Of a stretch of DNA of 64,000 nucleotides, positions 17,416 to 25,810 are shown in pieces. This stretch comes from Sinorhizobium garamanticum. Its GTDB lineage: Bacteria > Pseudomonadota > Alphaproteobacteria > Rhizobiales > Rhizobiaceae. The translations under genes were made by a program, and so were the position numbers. Position 1 is the first letter of the stretch. Each line of letters opens with the position of its first letter. Location: the NCBI RefSeq assembly GCF_029892065.1, contig NZ_CP120373.1:3293001-3357000 (forward strand), read 5' to 3'. The notes beneath the pieces were generated by a model, which was given only the letters and a program-made list of their open reading frames with translations, was not told where the DNA came from and did no database searches.

Positions 17416-18309
17416 TCAGAGGTCGCGAAGATCGAGTTCCGCCGCCAGCATGTCGAGAAAGGCGCGAACCTTGGCGGGCATCGATCGCCCCTCCTTCCAG
17501 AGAGCATGGATCGGCACCGGTACCGACTCGAATGACTCAAGTACGATTTCGACCTGTCCTTCATCGACCAGCCGCCTGATCTGCCACAGGGGAGAATAGC
17601 CAAGCCCAAGACCCTGAGATACGGCTGCATAGATCGAAATCATCGAATCGACACGCAAGGGACCGGTAACCTTGACCGCGCGCGGTTTTCCGTCGATTTC
17701 GAACATCCACTCACCGAAGCGTTGGCCGACAGTACGCAGGATGCAATGATGATTGGCGAGCTCGGAAGGGTGGCGCGGGCGGCCATGCCGATCGAGGTAG
17801 GAGGGCGCGCCGAAGACCACGCGCCGCAGTTTCCCAAGTCGTCTCGCCCGCAGGTTCGAGTCCGGCAATTCGCCGATGCGGACTACCAGATCGATGCTTT
17901 CCGCCGCCAGGTCCACAAAGGCATCCGATAGCAGCAGGTCCACCTCGACTTCGGGATAGCGGTGCATGTAGCGAGCAACGATCGGCATCAGGAATTCCGG
18001 CCCGAACAGCACCGGGGCGCCGAGCCGGAGAATGCCGGACGGTTGTATCCGACGGTTCGCGGCTTCGAGCTTTGCTTGCTCAAGTTCCTCGATTGCCGGT
18101 TTGATGCGTTGATAGAAGGTCATGCCCGCCTCACTCGGCGTCGAGCGGCGGGTCGTTCGATGTACGAGCTCGACGCCGACCGACGCCTCAAGGGTAGCCA
18201 GCGAACGGCTCACCGACTGAAGCGACCGGTTAAGGTGTCGCGCGGCAGTCGTGAGGCTTCCATATTCTACGATCGCCAGAAAGGCCTCGTAGTCTTCCAA
18301 CCTGTCCAT
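17416..18309 (-). CDS. LysR-family transcriptional regulator
   Basis: A 297-residue protein: MDRLEDYEAFLAIVEYGSLT, TAARHLNRSLQSVSRSLATL is the winged helix, followed by an effector-binding domain with GAPVLFGPEFLMPIVARYM. It is transcribed away from the NmrA-like gene at 18420 and is expected to control it from the palindrome at 18324-18342. The inducer is unknown. Confidence 0.9.
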   Translation of the reverse strand: MDRLEDYEAFLAIVEYGSLTTAARHLNRSLQSVSRSLATLEASVGVELVHRTTRRSTPSEAGMTFYQRIKPAIEELEQAKLEAANRRIQPSGILRLGAPVLFGPEFLMPIVARYMHRYPEVEVDLLLSDAFVDLAAESIDLVVRIGELPDSNLRARRLGKLRRVVFGAPSYLDRHGRPRHPSELANHHCILRTVGQRFGEWMFEIDGKPRAVKVTGPLRVDSMISIYAAVSQGLGLGYSPLWQIRRLVDEGQVEIVLESFESVPVPIHALWKEGRSMPAKVRAFLDMLAAELDLRDL

Positions 18310-18323
18310 GATTTTACCGGTTT

Positions 18324-18342
18324 GCGAGATAGTGTGTCTCGC
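18324..18342. promoter_or_regulatory. LysR-type operator candidate
   Basis: GCGAGA, seven bases, TCTCGC: a perfect inverted repeat 15 bases upstream of the LysR start and 78 bases before the divergent gene, as expected for an autoregulated LysR recognition site. Confidence 0.5.
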
Positions 18343-18419
18343 ATTGTCAATATTGTCTCACAGAATGGCAAGATCATATCTTCCCAGTGACAGAAGCACT
18401 CGTACCAGGAGCATACAAG

Positions 18420-19295
18420 GTGACCGCTACATATCCGACCGTGCTCGTGATCGGAGCAACCGGCAGGTTCGCAGGTCTAGTCGTACCGGAACTCGCCCGT
18501 CGGGGAGCAAGGCTCCGCGCTCTCATCCGCGATCCGGCCAAGGTTGACGCCGCGCAAGGCTCAGGCATTTCGGAGGCGGTCATCGGTGACTTGCGAAATC
18601 GGGAAAGCCTCGATGAAGCCGTGCGTGGCGTCGATGGCGTCTTTCACATCGGACCCGCCCTCGCGCCGGACGAGGCTGCGCTGGGCATCACGCTGATAGA
18701 GGCGGCGAGGAGGGCAGGCGTCCGGAAGTTTGTCTTCTCCTCGGTTGCTCAGCCGACGAACACGCGTCTCAAGAATCATGCCAGCAAGATACCGGTCGAG
18801 GATGCGCTTTATTCCTCCACGCTGGACTACACGATCCTGCACCCGGTCAACTTCATGCAGAACATTGCATCGGCCTGGCCGTCGATTATCGAAACCGGCG
18901 TCTTTTCCGAACCCTTTCCGAAGACCGCGAAGGTCGCGCGCGTCGACTATCGGGATGTGGCGGAGGTTGCGGCCATAGCGCTCACGAGCGACCGCTTGTC
19001 CTATGCGACGCTGGAGCTCGCTGCGGAAGGCCGGCCGAGCCGGGAAGAAATCGCGACGCTCATGTCGGAGGCACTCGGGCGTCCGATCGTCGCCGGCGAG
19101 CCAAGCTTCGAGGCATGGGCGAAAGCCGCGCGCCACGGCTACAGCGATCGGCAACTGGCCCTCCTGTCCAAGGTGCACGAGCATTATGCGCTTTACGGTC
19201 TCGGCGGAAACAGCCTGACGCTCCGAGCAGCGCTCGGTCGCGAGCCGCGAACGCTGCGAAGCTATGTAGAGGAACTCGCGCAGCAAGCCGCATAA
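18420..19295 (+). CDS. NmrA-like NAD(P)-binding oxidoreductase
   Basis: A 291-residue atypical short-chain dehydrogenase. The Rossmann motif VLVIGATGRFAGLVVPEL is at residues 7-24; FSSVAQP and TILHPVNFMQN follow, as in NmrA-type sensors and quinone reductases. I chose the GTG at 18420, which has AGGAG eight bases upstream, over the GTG at 18387. It is divergent from the LysR gene and 47 bases before a DUF2798 gene. Its reaction is unknown. Confidence 0.85.
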   Translation: MTATYPTVLVIGATGRFAGLVVPELARRGARLRALIRDPAKVDAAQGSGISEAVIGDLRNRESLDEAVRGVDGVFHIGPALAPDEAALGITLIEAARRAGVRKFVFSSVAQPTNTRLKNHASKIPVEDALYSSTLDYTILHPVNFMQNIASAWPSIIETGVFSEPFPKTAKVARVDYRDVAEVAAIALTSDRLSYATLELAAEGRPSREEIATLMSEALGRPIVAGEPSFEAWAKAARHGYSDRQLALLSKVHEHYALYGLGGNSLTLRAALGREPRTLRSYVEELAQQAA

Positions 19296-19342
19296 GCAGA
19301 TTTATCCACCCGACGTTCAGAACCAACGAAAAGGATTTTCGA

Positions 19343-19606
19343 ATGCTTACACTTGTGCGCAATTCACTGAGGATAAAGAAACTTCCCTCGCGCTACGCGG
19401 TCATCGTCATGCCACTGATACTCTCGGTGCTCATGTCCGGAATCGTGTCAGCGGTATCGACTCTGATGAATGCCGGGAGGGATCAGTTCGCCGCGACTTG
19501 GCCCCACGCCTGGGCCGCGTCCTGGCTCATTGCCTTCCCCAGCCTGCTGCTGCTGCTTCCCGTCGTTCGCCGGATCGTTGGGGCGATCGTCGAGCAGCGG
19601 GCCTGA
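19343..19606 (+). CDS. DUF2798 membrane protein
   Basis: An 87-residue protein with two hydrophobic spans (YAVIVMPLILSVLMSGIVSA and WLIAFPSLLLLLPVVRRIV) separated by the DQFAATWPHAW loop, the DUF2798 pattern. AAAAGGA precedes the ATG by seven bases. It probably shares a transcript with the NmrA-like gene. Function unknown. Confidence 0.8.
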   Translation: MLTLVRNSLRIKKLPSRYAVIVMPLILSVLMSGIVSAVSTLMNAGRDQFAATWPHAWAASWLIAFPSLLLLLPVVRRIVGAIVEQRA

Positions 19607-19620
19607 ATTCGATCCAAATC

Positions 19621-20241
19621 TCAAGCGTCGATCAGCGACTGCGTCAGATCGCCATAGCCGGTGAAGCGATATTCGTATTCGAGGCCGAGCCTTTCGGCGG
19701 CGCGGCGGGCCTTTTCCTGTAGCGCCTTATCCTCCACCTGCGAGAGGTAGACGAGCTTGCGGTAGTGGCCGAAATACATGTCGCGCAGTTCGGGATGCCG
19801 GTCGAGGCCGAGCGGTTCGATGACGAAGGCCTCGAACTGGCGGGCGAGGAAGTCGGTGAGGAAGAAGGCGCTGAGGTCGTCGTCCCAGCGCTTGGCGAAA
19901 TCGGCGTTGCCGGCGAAGAAGGAATAACAGTGCGGGCCGGGGATGCGTGTCACGCCTTCCTCCTCGCAAAGCCGGTCGAGTTCACCGCCGGTGCCGCAAT
20001 CGGCATAGGCGATGAAGATGCGCTCGAAGCCCTCTTCACGCGCCCGCGCGATCGCCTCGCGCAGGCCCGGTGTGATCTTTTCCGGGGTGTTGTGCCAGAT
20101 GGCGGGCAGGCAATGGAGATCGATGTGCTCGAGCCCGTTGGCCTCGCAGATGGCAAGGATTTCGCGCGCGATCGCTCCACAACCAATGACGTGAACTTTC
20201 TTCGGTTGTGCACGTTCTCTTGCCGACGGTCTGTTTTCCAT
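19621..20241 (-). CDS. DUF1638 domain protein
   Basis: A 206-residue protein of the DUF1638 family: KKVHVIGCGAIAREILAI, ADCGTGGELDRLC and IPGPHCYSFFAGN are conserved blocks with Cys and His residues that could bind a metal. DUF1638 genes frequently accompany corrinoid methyltransferase genes. Here it lies downstream of the corrinoid-protein gene on the same strand, with the entericidin gene on the opposite strand between them. Its role is unknown. Confidence 0.8.
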   Translation of the reverse strand: MENRPSARERAQPKKVHVIGCGAIAREILAICEANGLEHIDLHCLPAIWHNTPEKITPGLREAIARAREEGFERIFIAYADCGTGGELDRLCEEEGVTRIPGPHCYSFFAGNADFAKRWDDDLSAFFLTDFLARQFEAFVIEPLGLDRHPELRDMYFGHYRKLVYLSQVEDKALQEKARRAAERLGLEYEYRFTGYGDLTQSLIDA

Positions 20242-20280
20242 CTTTATTCCGCCTTGCAGCAACATGAAGGAATCATGGTC

Positions 20281-20439
20281 ATGACAACAAAAGCTCTGGC
20301 GACGATCGCCGCTGTCCTGGTGGCGCTGGCAACCCTGAGTTCCTGCGCCAACACGATACGCGGCTTGGGTCAGGATACTGCAAACGCCGTGAACGCGACA
20401 CAGGGGGCCGGCCACAGGGTCGCCAAGGCCGCCAACTGA
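20281..20439 (+). CDS. Entericidin A/B family lipoprotein
   Basis: A 52-residue precursor with a lipoprotein signal (TIAAVLVALATLSSC) and the typical NTIRGLGQDTANAVNATQGA body of entericidins. The ATG at 20281 is nine bases after AAGGA; an upstream ATG at 20275 is only three bases away. The start is only 39 bases from the divergent DUF1638 gene, so promoters overlap coding sequence. A strong terminator follows at 20502-20543. Confidence 0.85.
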   Translation: MTTKALATIAAVLVALATLSSCANTIRGLGQDTANAVNATQGAGHRVAKAAN

Positions 20440-20501
20440 CGGCTCCGACGGGCAGCGCGCCTGAGAGTGGCGCCATTCCTCGCTGCCCCTGAATATAGGA
20501 A

Positions 20502-20543
20502 AGCCGGCTGCAGTCTTCATCCAAGCAGCCGGCTTCTTTTTTG
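20502..20543 (+). terminator. Rho-independent terminator after the entericidin gene
   Basis: AGCCGGCTGC and GCAGCCGGCT form a perfect 10-bp stem with a 13-base loop, followed by TTCTTTTTT. Confidence 0.85.
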
Positions 20544-20558
20544 AAAGTCCCTTAAGTC

Positions 20559-21257
20559 TTAGCCGGCCGCCAGTCGGTTGTGCTTGCGCTTCATGAAGTC
20601 CTTGGCAGTCTCGACGGCGACGGCGGCATCGCGGCAATAGGCGTCTGCACCAACGGCCTTGCCGAATTCCTCGTTGAGCGGCGCGCCGCCGACGAGAACG
20701 ACGTAGTCGTCGCGCATGCCCTTTTCCTTCATCGTGTCGATAACGACCTTCATGTAGGGCATGGTCGTCGTCAAGAGCGCCGACATGCCGAGGATATCCG
20801 GCTGTTCGCGTTCGATCGCTTCCAGATAGTTCTCGACCGGATTGTTGATGCCGAGATCGACGACGTCGAAGCCGGCGCCTTCCATCATCATGCCCACAAG
20901 GTTCTTGCCGATGTCGTGGATGTCGCCCTTGACGGTGCCGATGACCATCTTGCCAAGCTTGGGTGCGCCGGTTTCGACAAGCAGCGGACGCAGGATGAAC
21001 ATGCCGGCCTTCATCGCGTTGGCCGACAGCAGAACTTCCGGCACGAAGAGAATGCCGTCGCGGAAGTCGATGCCGACGATGCGCATGCCCTCGACGAGCG
21101 CCTGGGTGAGGATGTCGTAAGGCGTCCAGCCCCGTTCGAGGAGGATTCGCGTCCCTTCCTCGATTTCCTCCTTGAGACCGTCGTAAAGGTCGTCATGCAT
21201 CTGCTGCACGAGTTCCTCGTCGGAAAGGTCCGCGAGAATGATTTCATCGTCTGCCAT
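20559..21257 (-). CDS. Corrinoid protein of a methyltransferase system (MtbC/MttC type)
   Basis: A 232-residue protein. Residues 10-95 are the helical cap (ELVQQMHDDLYDGLKEEIEE). Residues 100-220 are the B12-binding domain with the cobalt-ligand His114 in GDIHDIGKNLVGMM, SALLTTTMPYM and VLVGGAPLNEEF. It carries the methyl group between an MttB-type enzyme and the THF methyltransferase. The ATG at 21257 has GAGG upstream. It is divergent from the mttB gene at 21787 with 529 bases between. The specific substrate partner is inferred from that proximity. Confidence 0.9.
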   Translation of the reverse strand: MADDEIILADLSDEELVQQMHDDLYDGLKEEIEEGTRILLERGWTPYDILTQALVEGMRIVGIDFRDGILFVPEVLLSANAMKAGMFILRPLLVETGAPKLGKMVIGTVKGDIHDIGKNLVGMMMEGAGFDVVDLGINNPVENYLEAIEREQPDILGMSALLTTTMPYMKVVIDTMKEKGMRDDYVVLVGGAPLNEEFGKAVGADAYCRDAAVAVETAKDFMKRKHNRLAAG

Positions 21258-21540
21258 ATTAGGGGTTCCTCGGTTCCTGGCACGGTAGTCTTCGCGGTGA
21301 TCTGGCTCGATCGGGCACGATCCGGACGCGTTGTCCATCCTTAGCGGTCCAAACCTAAAAAACTCTTTTTGAAAGCGACGTCGCATATGATGAAAAGCGA
21401 CGGCGCCGGTGGTTCGTCCGCGGTTCCATAGTCCTACCGCATCTCAGCCGCGTACGGAATCAGGTGCCCGGTAAAATTCTGCAACAGTTCAAGATGTTAC
21501 ATTCGGCTGTATCAAGTTCGCACAAGAATTTTGGTGGGCG

Positions 21541-21721
21541 TGGCGCAGATTCTGGGGCTCTGTCGGCCCTTGACGGATCTCAAGGTTGAGTGTCTGAGAT
21601 GCGCCACGCGTTGGCGCATTGAGACCCGTACCGGTTCGGCGGCTTGGTAGCATTAGCCCAAAATCGATCCCGGCGCATGGTTTCGACCGTTGGTATCGGC
21701 CTTCGGAAGGAATATGCGCCA
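21541..21721. promoter_or_regulatory. Repeated ATGCGCCA sites between the corrinoid protein and mttB genes
   Basis: ATGCGCCA, five bases, TGGCGCAT form a perfect inverted repeat at 21599-21619. A further ATGCGCCA half-site lies at 21714-21721 and a near copy TGGCGCAG at 21541-21548. The sites are centred in the divergent spacer and are candidate operators for an unidentified regulator of both genes. The rest of the 529-base spacer (21258-21786) shows no gene. Confidence 0.5.
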
Positions 21722-21786
21722 CTTAATCAAAGCGTTGCCGCGTCCCTTGGAGAGCCAGAAAGGCGCGGCGGGAGAGGAATGAGCGA

Positions 21787-23361
21787 ATGAGCGACGTGAC
21801 AGAACAGGGCGCGGTTGAAGGCGGCGGACGCCGCGCGCGTGGTGAGGGACGTGGGGCGGCGGCGCGCCGGGCATCGCGCACCGGCGGCGGTCCGGGACCG
21901 TCTCTACCCTATATCCAGCGTAAGATTCGTGAATACGAGGTGCTCGACGAGGAAGGCCTGCAGCTCATCGAGCGCAACGCCGACACGGTGCTCGAGGAGA
22001 TCGGCATCGAGTTCCGCGACGACCCCGAAGCGCTCGATCTCTGGAAGGCCGCCGGCGCCGACGTGCGCGGCCAGCGCGTTCACTTCCCGAAGGGGCTCTG
22101 CCGCGAGCTTTTGAAGACTGCGCCGTCGGACTTCACCTGGCACGCGCGCAATCCCGAGCGCAACGCCCATATCGGCGGCAAGGCGACGGTGTTCGCGCCG
22201 GTTTACGGCCCGCCCTTCGTCCGCGACCTCGACGGCAACCGCCGTTACGCGACGATCGAGGATTTCCGCAATTTTGTGAAACTCGCCTATATGGCGCCGT
22301 CGGTGCATTCCTCCGGCGGCACGGTCTGCGAGCCGGTCGACATCCCGGTAAACAAGCGTCATCTCGATATGGTCTACAGCCATATCAAATATTCCGACAA
22401 ACCGTTTATGGGCTCGGTCACCGCGCCTGAGCGCGCCGAAGACACGATCGCCATGGCGAAGATCGTTTTCGGCGACGATTTCGTCGAGAACAACACGGTG
22501 ACGCTGAACCTCATCAACGCCAACTCGCCGATGGTCTTCGACGAGACCATGGTGGGCGCGCTCAAGGTCTATGCACGCCACAACCAGGCCTGCGTGCTTT
22601 CGCCGTTCATCCTGTCCGGCGCGATGAGCCCGGTCACTGTCGCCGGCACGCTGACGCAGATTCTCGCTGAAGTGCTCGCGGGTGCCTCGTTCACGCAGCT
22701 CATCCGCAAGGGCGCGCCGGTGCTCTTCGGCACCTTCGCTGCCTCGATTTCGATGCAGTCGGGCGCGCCGACCTTCGGCACACCGGAGCCGTCGCTGGTC
22801 TCCTATGGCGCGGCGCAGCTTGCCCGCCGTCTCGGCCTGCCGTTCCGCACCGGCGGCTCGCTCTGCGGCTCCAAGGTTCCGGATGCCCAGGCGGCGCACG
22901 AGTCTGCGAACACGCTCAACATGACCCTGCTTGCCGGCACCAACTTTGTGCTGCATGCAGCCGGCTGGCTGGAAGGTGGCCTCGTCTCGTCCTACGAGAA
23001 GTTCATGATCGACCAGGACCAGCTCGGCATGATGCAGAAGATGGCCGAAGGCGTGGACCTTTCCGAAAACGCCCAGGCGCTCGACGCGATCCGCGAAGTC
23101 GGACCGGGCAGCCACTATCTCGGCTGCGCCCACACGCAGGCCAACTTCCAGACGGCCTTCTACCGTTCGCCGCTCGCCGACAACAATTCCTTCGAGCAGT
23201 GGGAAATCGAAGGCGAGAAGCGGATCGAGCAGCGCGCCAATGCGCTGGCCCGCAGCTGGCTCGAACACTACGAGGCGCCTTATCTCGATCCGGCAATCGA
23301 CGAGGCGCTGAAGGACTATATCGCCAAGCGCAAGGACTCCATGCCGGACGCCTTCACCTGA
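21787..23361 (+). CDS. mttB: MttB-family (non-pyrrolysine) amine:corrinoid methyltransferase
   Basis: A 524-residue protein of the trimethylamine methyltransferase family: LPYIQRKIREYEVLDEEGLQ, FAPVYGPPFVRDLDGNRRYA, GTFAASISMQSGAPTFGTPE and NFQTAFYRSPLADNNSFEQW. The reading frame has no internal stop, so it lacks pyrrolysine and belongs to the group acting on quaternary amines such as glycine betaine, proline betaine or carnitine. Residues 12-35 are an Arg/Gly-rich extension ahead of the family core. GGAGAGG precedes the ATG by nine bases. It probably methylates the corrinoid protein encoded divergently. The substrate is inferred only from the nearby betaine transporter and bmt. Confidence 0.88.
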   Translation: MSDVTEQGAVEGGGRRARGEGRGAAARRASRTGGGPGPSLPYIQRKIREYEVLDEEGLQLIERNADTVLEEIGIEFRDDPEALDLWKAAGADVRGQRVHFPKGLCRELLKTAPSDFTWHARNPERNAHIGGKATVFAPVYGPPFVRDLDGNRRYATIEDFRNFVKLAYMAPSVHSSGGTVCEPVDIPVNKRHLDMVYSHIKYSDKPFMGSVTAPERAEDTIAMAKIVFGDDFVENNTVTLNLINANSPMVFDETMVGALKVYARHNQACVLSPFILSGAMSPVTVAGTLTQILAEVLAGASFTQLIRKGAPVLFGTFAASISMQSGAPTFGTPEPSLVSYGAAQLARRLGLPFRTGGSLCGSKVPDAQAAHESANTLNMTLLAGTNFVLHAAGWLEGGLVSSYEKFMIDQDQLGMMQKMAEGVDLSENAQALDAIREVGPGSHYLGCAHTQANFQTAFYRSPLADNNSFEQWEIEGEKRIEQRANALARSWLEHYEAPYLDPAIDEALKDYIAKRKDSMPDAFT

Positions 23362-23403
23362 AAGGCTCCCGAGAGAGCCAGGGAGCAAGGCGGTAGGGCG
23401 CAG

Positions 23404-23472
23404 GTGGCCGACATGATCCAGAAGGACGTCTGGCGCCCGCATTACGAACTACACGGGCCGAAACCGAAATGA
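23404..23472 (+). CDS. Possible 22-residue ORF coupled to the ferredoxin-like gene
   Basis: A GTG at 23404 encodes MADMIQKDVWRPHYELHGPK plus two residues; its TGA overlaps the next ATG (AATGAC). This could be a translationally coupled leader. No strong ribosome site, no homologue known to me. Confidence 0.2.
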   Translation: MADMIQKDVWRPHYELHGPKPK

Positions 23473-24167
23473 CGGTTCCATCGGCGGACGAACTGCTTGA
23501 AACGATCCGTGCGGCGCTCGCGCCGCACGGTCTTTTTTTGCGTGGCACGGTGAACTTTGCCGATGGCGAGGCCGGCCCGATGCTCGCGGATGGCAAGCCC
23601 GCCGCGAGCGTCGTGCTCATCGGCAATATCGGCGGCTCGCTCTGGGAGCCTTTTACCTGGTGGAGGGAGCGCGAAGCGGACCGCGGCGGAGCCGATCCGC
23701 TCGACAAATGGTCGAAGCAGGTGATGCATCCGATAGGCGAGGCGGCCGGCGCGACGACCTATTTCCCCTCCGATCCGCCTTGGCAGCCCTTCCAGCAATG
23801 GGCGATGCGTGCCGAAGGGCTGAAGCCTTCGCCGCTCGGTATTCTCATTCACCCAGAATATGGCCTCTGGCACGGTTACCGCGGCGCGCTTGGCTTTGAT
23901 CGGGTACTGCCGCAGACGGGAGCGGTTCCAGCTGGCCATCCCTGCGACGCCTGTGTGGAAAAGCCGTGCATCTCCGCCTGTCCGGCCGATGCCGTGGCGT
24001 CCGGCGCCTTTGACGTCGCGCGCTGCCGCATGCATCTGAGATCCGAGGCGGGGGCGGGCGGCTGTCTCGCTCACGGCTGCCTTTCACGCGATGCCTGCCC
24101 CGTGGGGCGGCACTATCGCTACCCGGCTGTGCAACTCCGTTTCCATATGGCGGCGCTCAGTTTTTAG
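23469..24167 (+). CDS. 4Fe-4S ferredoxin-type protein
   Basis: A 232-residue protein. The C-terminal third has a cluster motif CDACVEKPCISACP with a further C and a second Cys-rich segment, CRMHLRSEAGAGGCLAHGC; the N-terminal part resembles the QueG/reductase-activating ferredoxin group (LIGNIGGSLWEPFTWWRERE). It follows mttB by about 100 bases on the same strand and is probably co-transcribed. It could deliver electrons to the RACo-like activator; that is inference. Confidence 0.75.
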   Translation: MTVPSADELLETIRAALAPHGLFLRGTVNFADGEAGPMLADGKPAASVVLIGNIGGSLWEPFTWWREREADRGGADPLDKWSKQVMHPIGEAAGATTYFPSDPPWQPFQQWAMRAEGLKPSPLGILIHPEYGLWHGYRGALGFDRVLPQTGAVPAGHPCDACVEKPCISACPADAVASGAFDVARCRMHLRSEAGAGGCLAHGCLSRDACPVGRHYRYPAVQLRFHMAALSF

Positions 24168-24197
24168 ATGGCGCGAGGGTGTATGCGAAAAAACGCT

Positions 24198-24300
24198 ACT
24201 GCATGTATCCTTAAATCGTAACCGATATAAGGATACATGCAGCAAATTCAAAGTGCTACAGCGTCCTATGCGCGTCTGATAAGACGCGCGGCGCTGTAGA
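24198..24300 (+). repeat. RIME-like intergenic mosaic repeat, full copy
   Basis: CTGCATGTATCCTTAAATCG to the second stem ending CGCGGCGCTGTAGA, as at 34093-34199. It fills the gap between the convergent ferredoxin-like and Imm42-like genes. Confidence 0.8.
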
Positions 24301-24304
24301 GCGC

Positions 24305-24880
24305 TTATGCAAGGGCGCGCTCCCATTGCCGCTTGAAAAGCCATTTCCACCGCTCAAGCACGTCATAGAAATCATCGGCATCGAGCCATTGCTCGACAAG
24401 TGTATCAGGCATGTCGGCAGGATCTTCGGTGTTCTTGAACGCTATGATGCGAACCTTGTCCCCGATATCGAACTGAAGGACATGACTGCCGTCATCGAAC
24501 GCTTCGTCGCCGTCCGGTACCCAGATGATTGCGTTCGAAATTAGAGCCTCGCTGAATGCGGTCAGGGAGAGGCCGAGAAAGTCGTTGTGTTCGGGCTCCT
24601 CACGATAGAATGCGGCAAGATAGGCCGCGGCAATCGAGCGTCCGTCGTGTTCCGGGCCGAGCGCCATGCGGTGCTTGCCTTTACGAACGAGCCTATCGCC
24701 AACCTCCTGAAACGAGCAGCCAAGCATCGAGGCGTCCGATTCGCGAACGCCGTACGCATTTCCACCAACGTGGATGATGAAGAAGCCGAGTGCCATTTGG
24801 CTCGGATGCGGATAGGCCTGCATAATTTCGCTTTCAAGCGCAAAACACCCTGGATCTCCAATAATCACAGTACTCACCAT
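24305..24880 (-). CDS. Imm42-like immunity protein
   Basis: A 191-residue acidic protein starting MVSTVIIGDPGCFALESEIM, which resembles the opening of the Imm42 family found beside polymorphic toxins; it also has LGFFIIHVGGNAYGVRESDA. No toxin gene is adjacent on either side, so this would be an orphan immunity gene. The start is not firmly set by a ribosome site. Family call is from memory and moderate. Confidence 0.55.
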   Translation of the reverse strand: MVSTVIIGDPGCFALESEIMQAYPHPSQMALGFFIIHVGGNAYGVRESDASMLGCSFQEVGDRLVRKGKHRMALGPEHDGRSIAAAYLAAFYREEPEHNDFLGLSLTAFSEALISNAIIWVPDGDEAFDDGSHVLQFDIGDKVRIIAFKNTEDPADMPDTLVEQWLDADDFYDVLERWKWLFKRQWERALA

Positions 24881-24984
24881 CCAAATGTTGCAGCGCGGCT
24901 TACTCAACCCACCGGCAGGATGCATCAATTTCGCCGCAATCTATGCGATGCTTCACGTGACGATTCCATTTACGTTTTGGACCA

Positions 24985-25734
24985 ATGCCGCTGTTCCCGA
25001 AATTCTTCCTTGCTGGCGCCGCGATTCTTTCCGCCCTTGCAGCCCCTGCGTTTGCTGCCTGCCGCGACGTGAACCACCTCGGACAGGACTATGTCGTCTG
25101 CTCCTTCGATCCGGCGGCGAGCGACATTCGGCTCTACAACAAGGACCAGGCGGGCGTGCCATTCAAGTCCTTCAAGGCGTTGTCGCTCGAACTGCGTCAT
25201 CGCGATGAATATCTCGTCTTCGCCGTGAACGGCGGCATGTATCACGAGGATCTCTCGCCCGTCGGCCTGCATGTGGAAGAGGGCGTGGAGCGGGCGCCGC
25301 TCAACACCAATTCCGGCTGGGGCAATTTCCACCTGTTGCCGAACGGCGTCTTTTACATCGGCGACGGCAAGGCGGGCGTTATGGCGGCGGAGGCCTATCG
25401 CGCCGCCGCTATCAAGCCGCGCTTTGCCACCCAATCGGGGCCGATGCTGGTGATCGACGGGGCGCTGCATCCGCGTTTCCTACCAAACAGCGACAGCCTG
25501 AAAACGCGCAATGGCGTTGGCGTGACGACTACGGGTGAGGTCGTCTTCGCGGTGTCGAAGCGGCCGGTGCGCTTTCATGATTTCGCGACGCTGTTTCGCG
25601 ACGCACTCGATTGCCCGAATGCGCTCTTTCTCGACGGCACGATTTCGAGCCTCTATGCGCCGGAGATCAATCGCCACGATCGGCTGTTCCCTCTCGGTCC
25701 GATCATCGCCGTCGTCGCTTCGTTCCCGCGATAA
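24985..25734 (+). CDS. Phosphodiester glycosidase (NAGPA/DUF2233-like) family protein
   Basis: A 249-residue precursor with a signal peptide (MPLFPKFFLAGAAILSALAA, cleaved after AFA). Conserved blocks are FAVNGGMYHEDLSPVGLHVE, NGVFYIGDG, QSGPMLVIDG, RNGVGVTTTGEVVFAVS and FLDGTISSLYAPE, as in the NAGPA-type phosphodiester glycosidase family. The protein should act in the periplasm on an unknown glycan. It stands alone before the sigma-factor gene. Confidence 0.85.
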   Translation: MPLFPKFFLAGAAILSALAAPAFAACRDVNHLGQDYVVCSFDPAASDIRLYNKDQAGVPFKSFKALSLELRHRDEYLVFAVNGGMYHEDLSPVGLHVEEGVERAPLNTNSGWGNFHLLPNGVFYIGDGKAGVMAAEAYRAAAIKPRFATQSGPMLVIDGALHPRFLPNSDSLKTRNGVGVTTTGEVVFAVSKRPVRFHDFATLFRDALDCPNALFLDGTISSLYAPEINRHDRLFPLGPIIAVVASFPR

Positions 25735-25810
25735 TTTTTTTTCGACTGGACCCAAGGAATGGCGACTGGCGGACGTCTAACGGGGAAACAGGTCAAGAGC
25801 GGGCACGGAC

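Noticed and set aside
21787..23361. Possible pyrrolysine (in-frame UAG) in mttB
   Set aside because: The 524-codon frame has no internal stop, so it belongs to the non-pyrrolysine MttB group; no pyl genes are seen.
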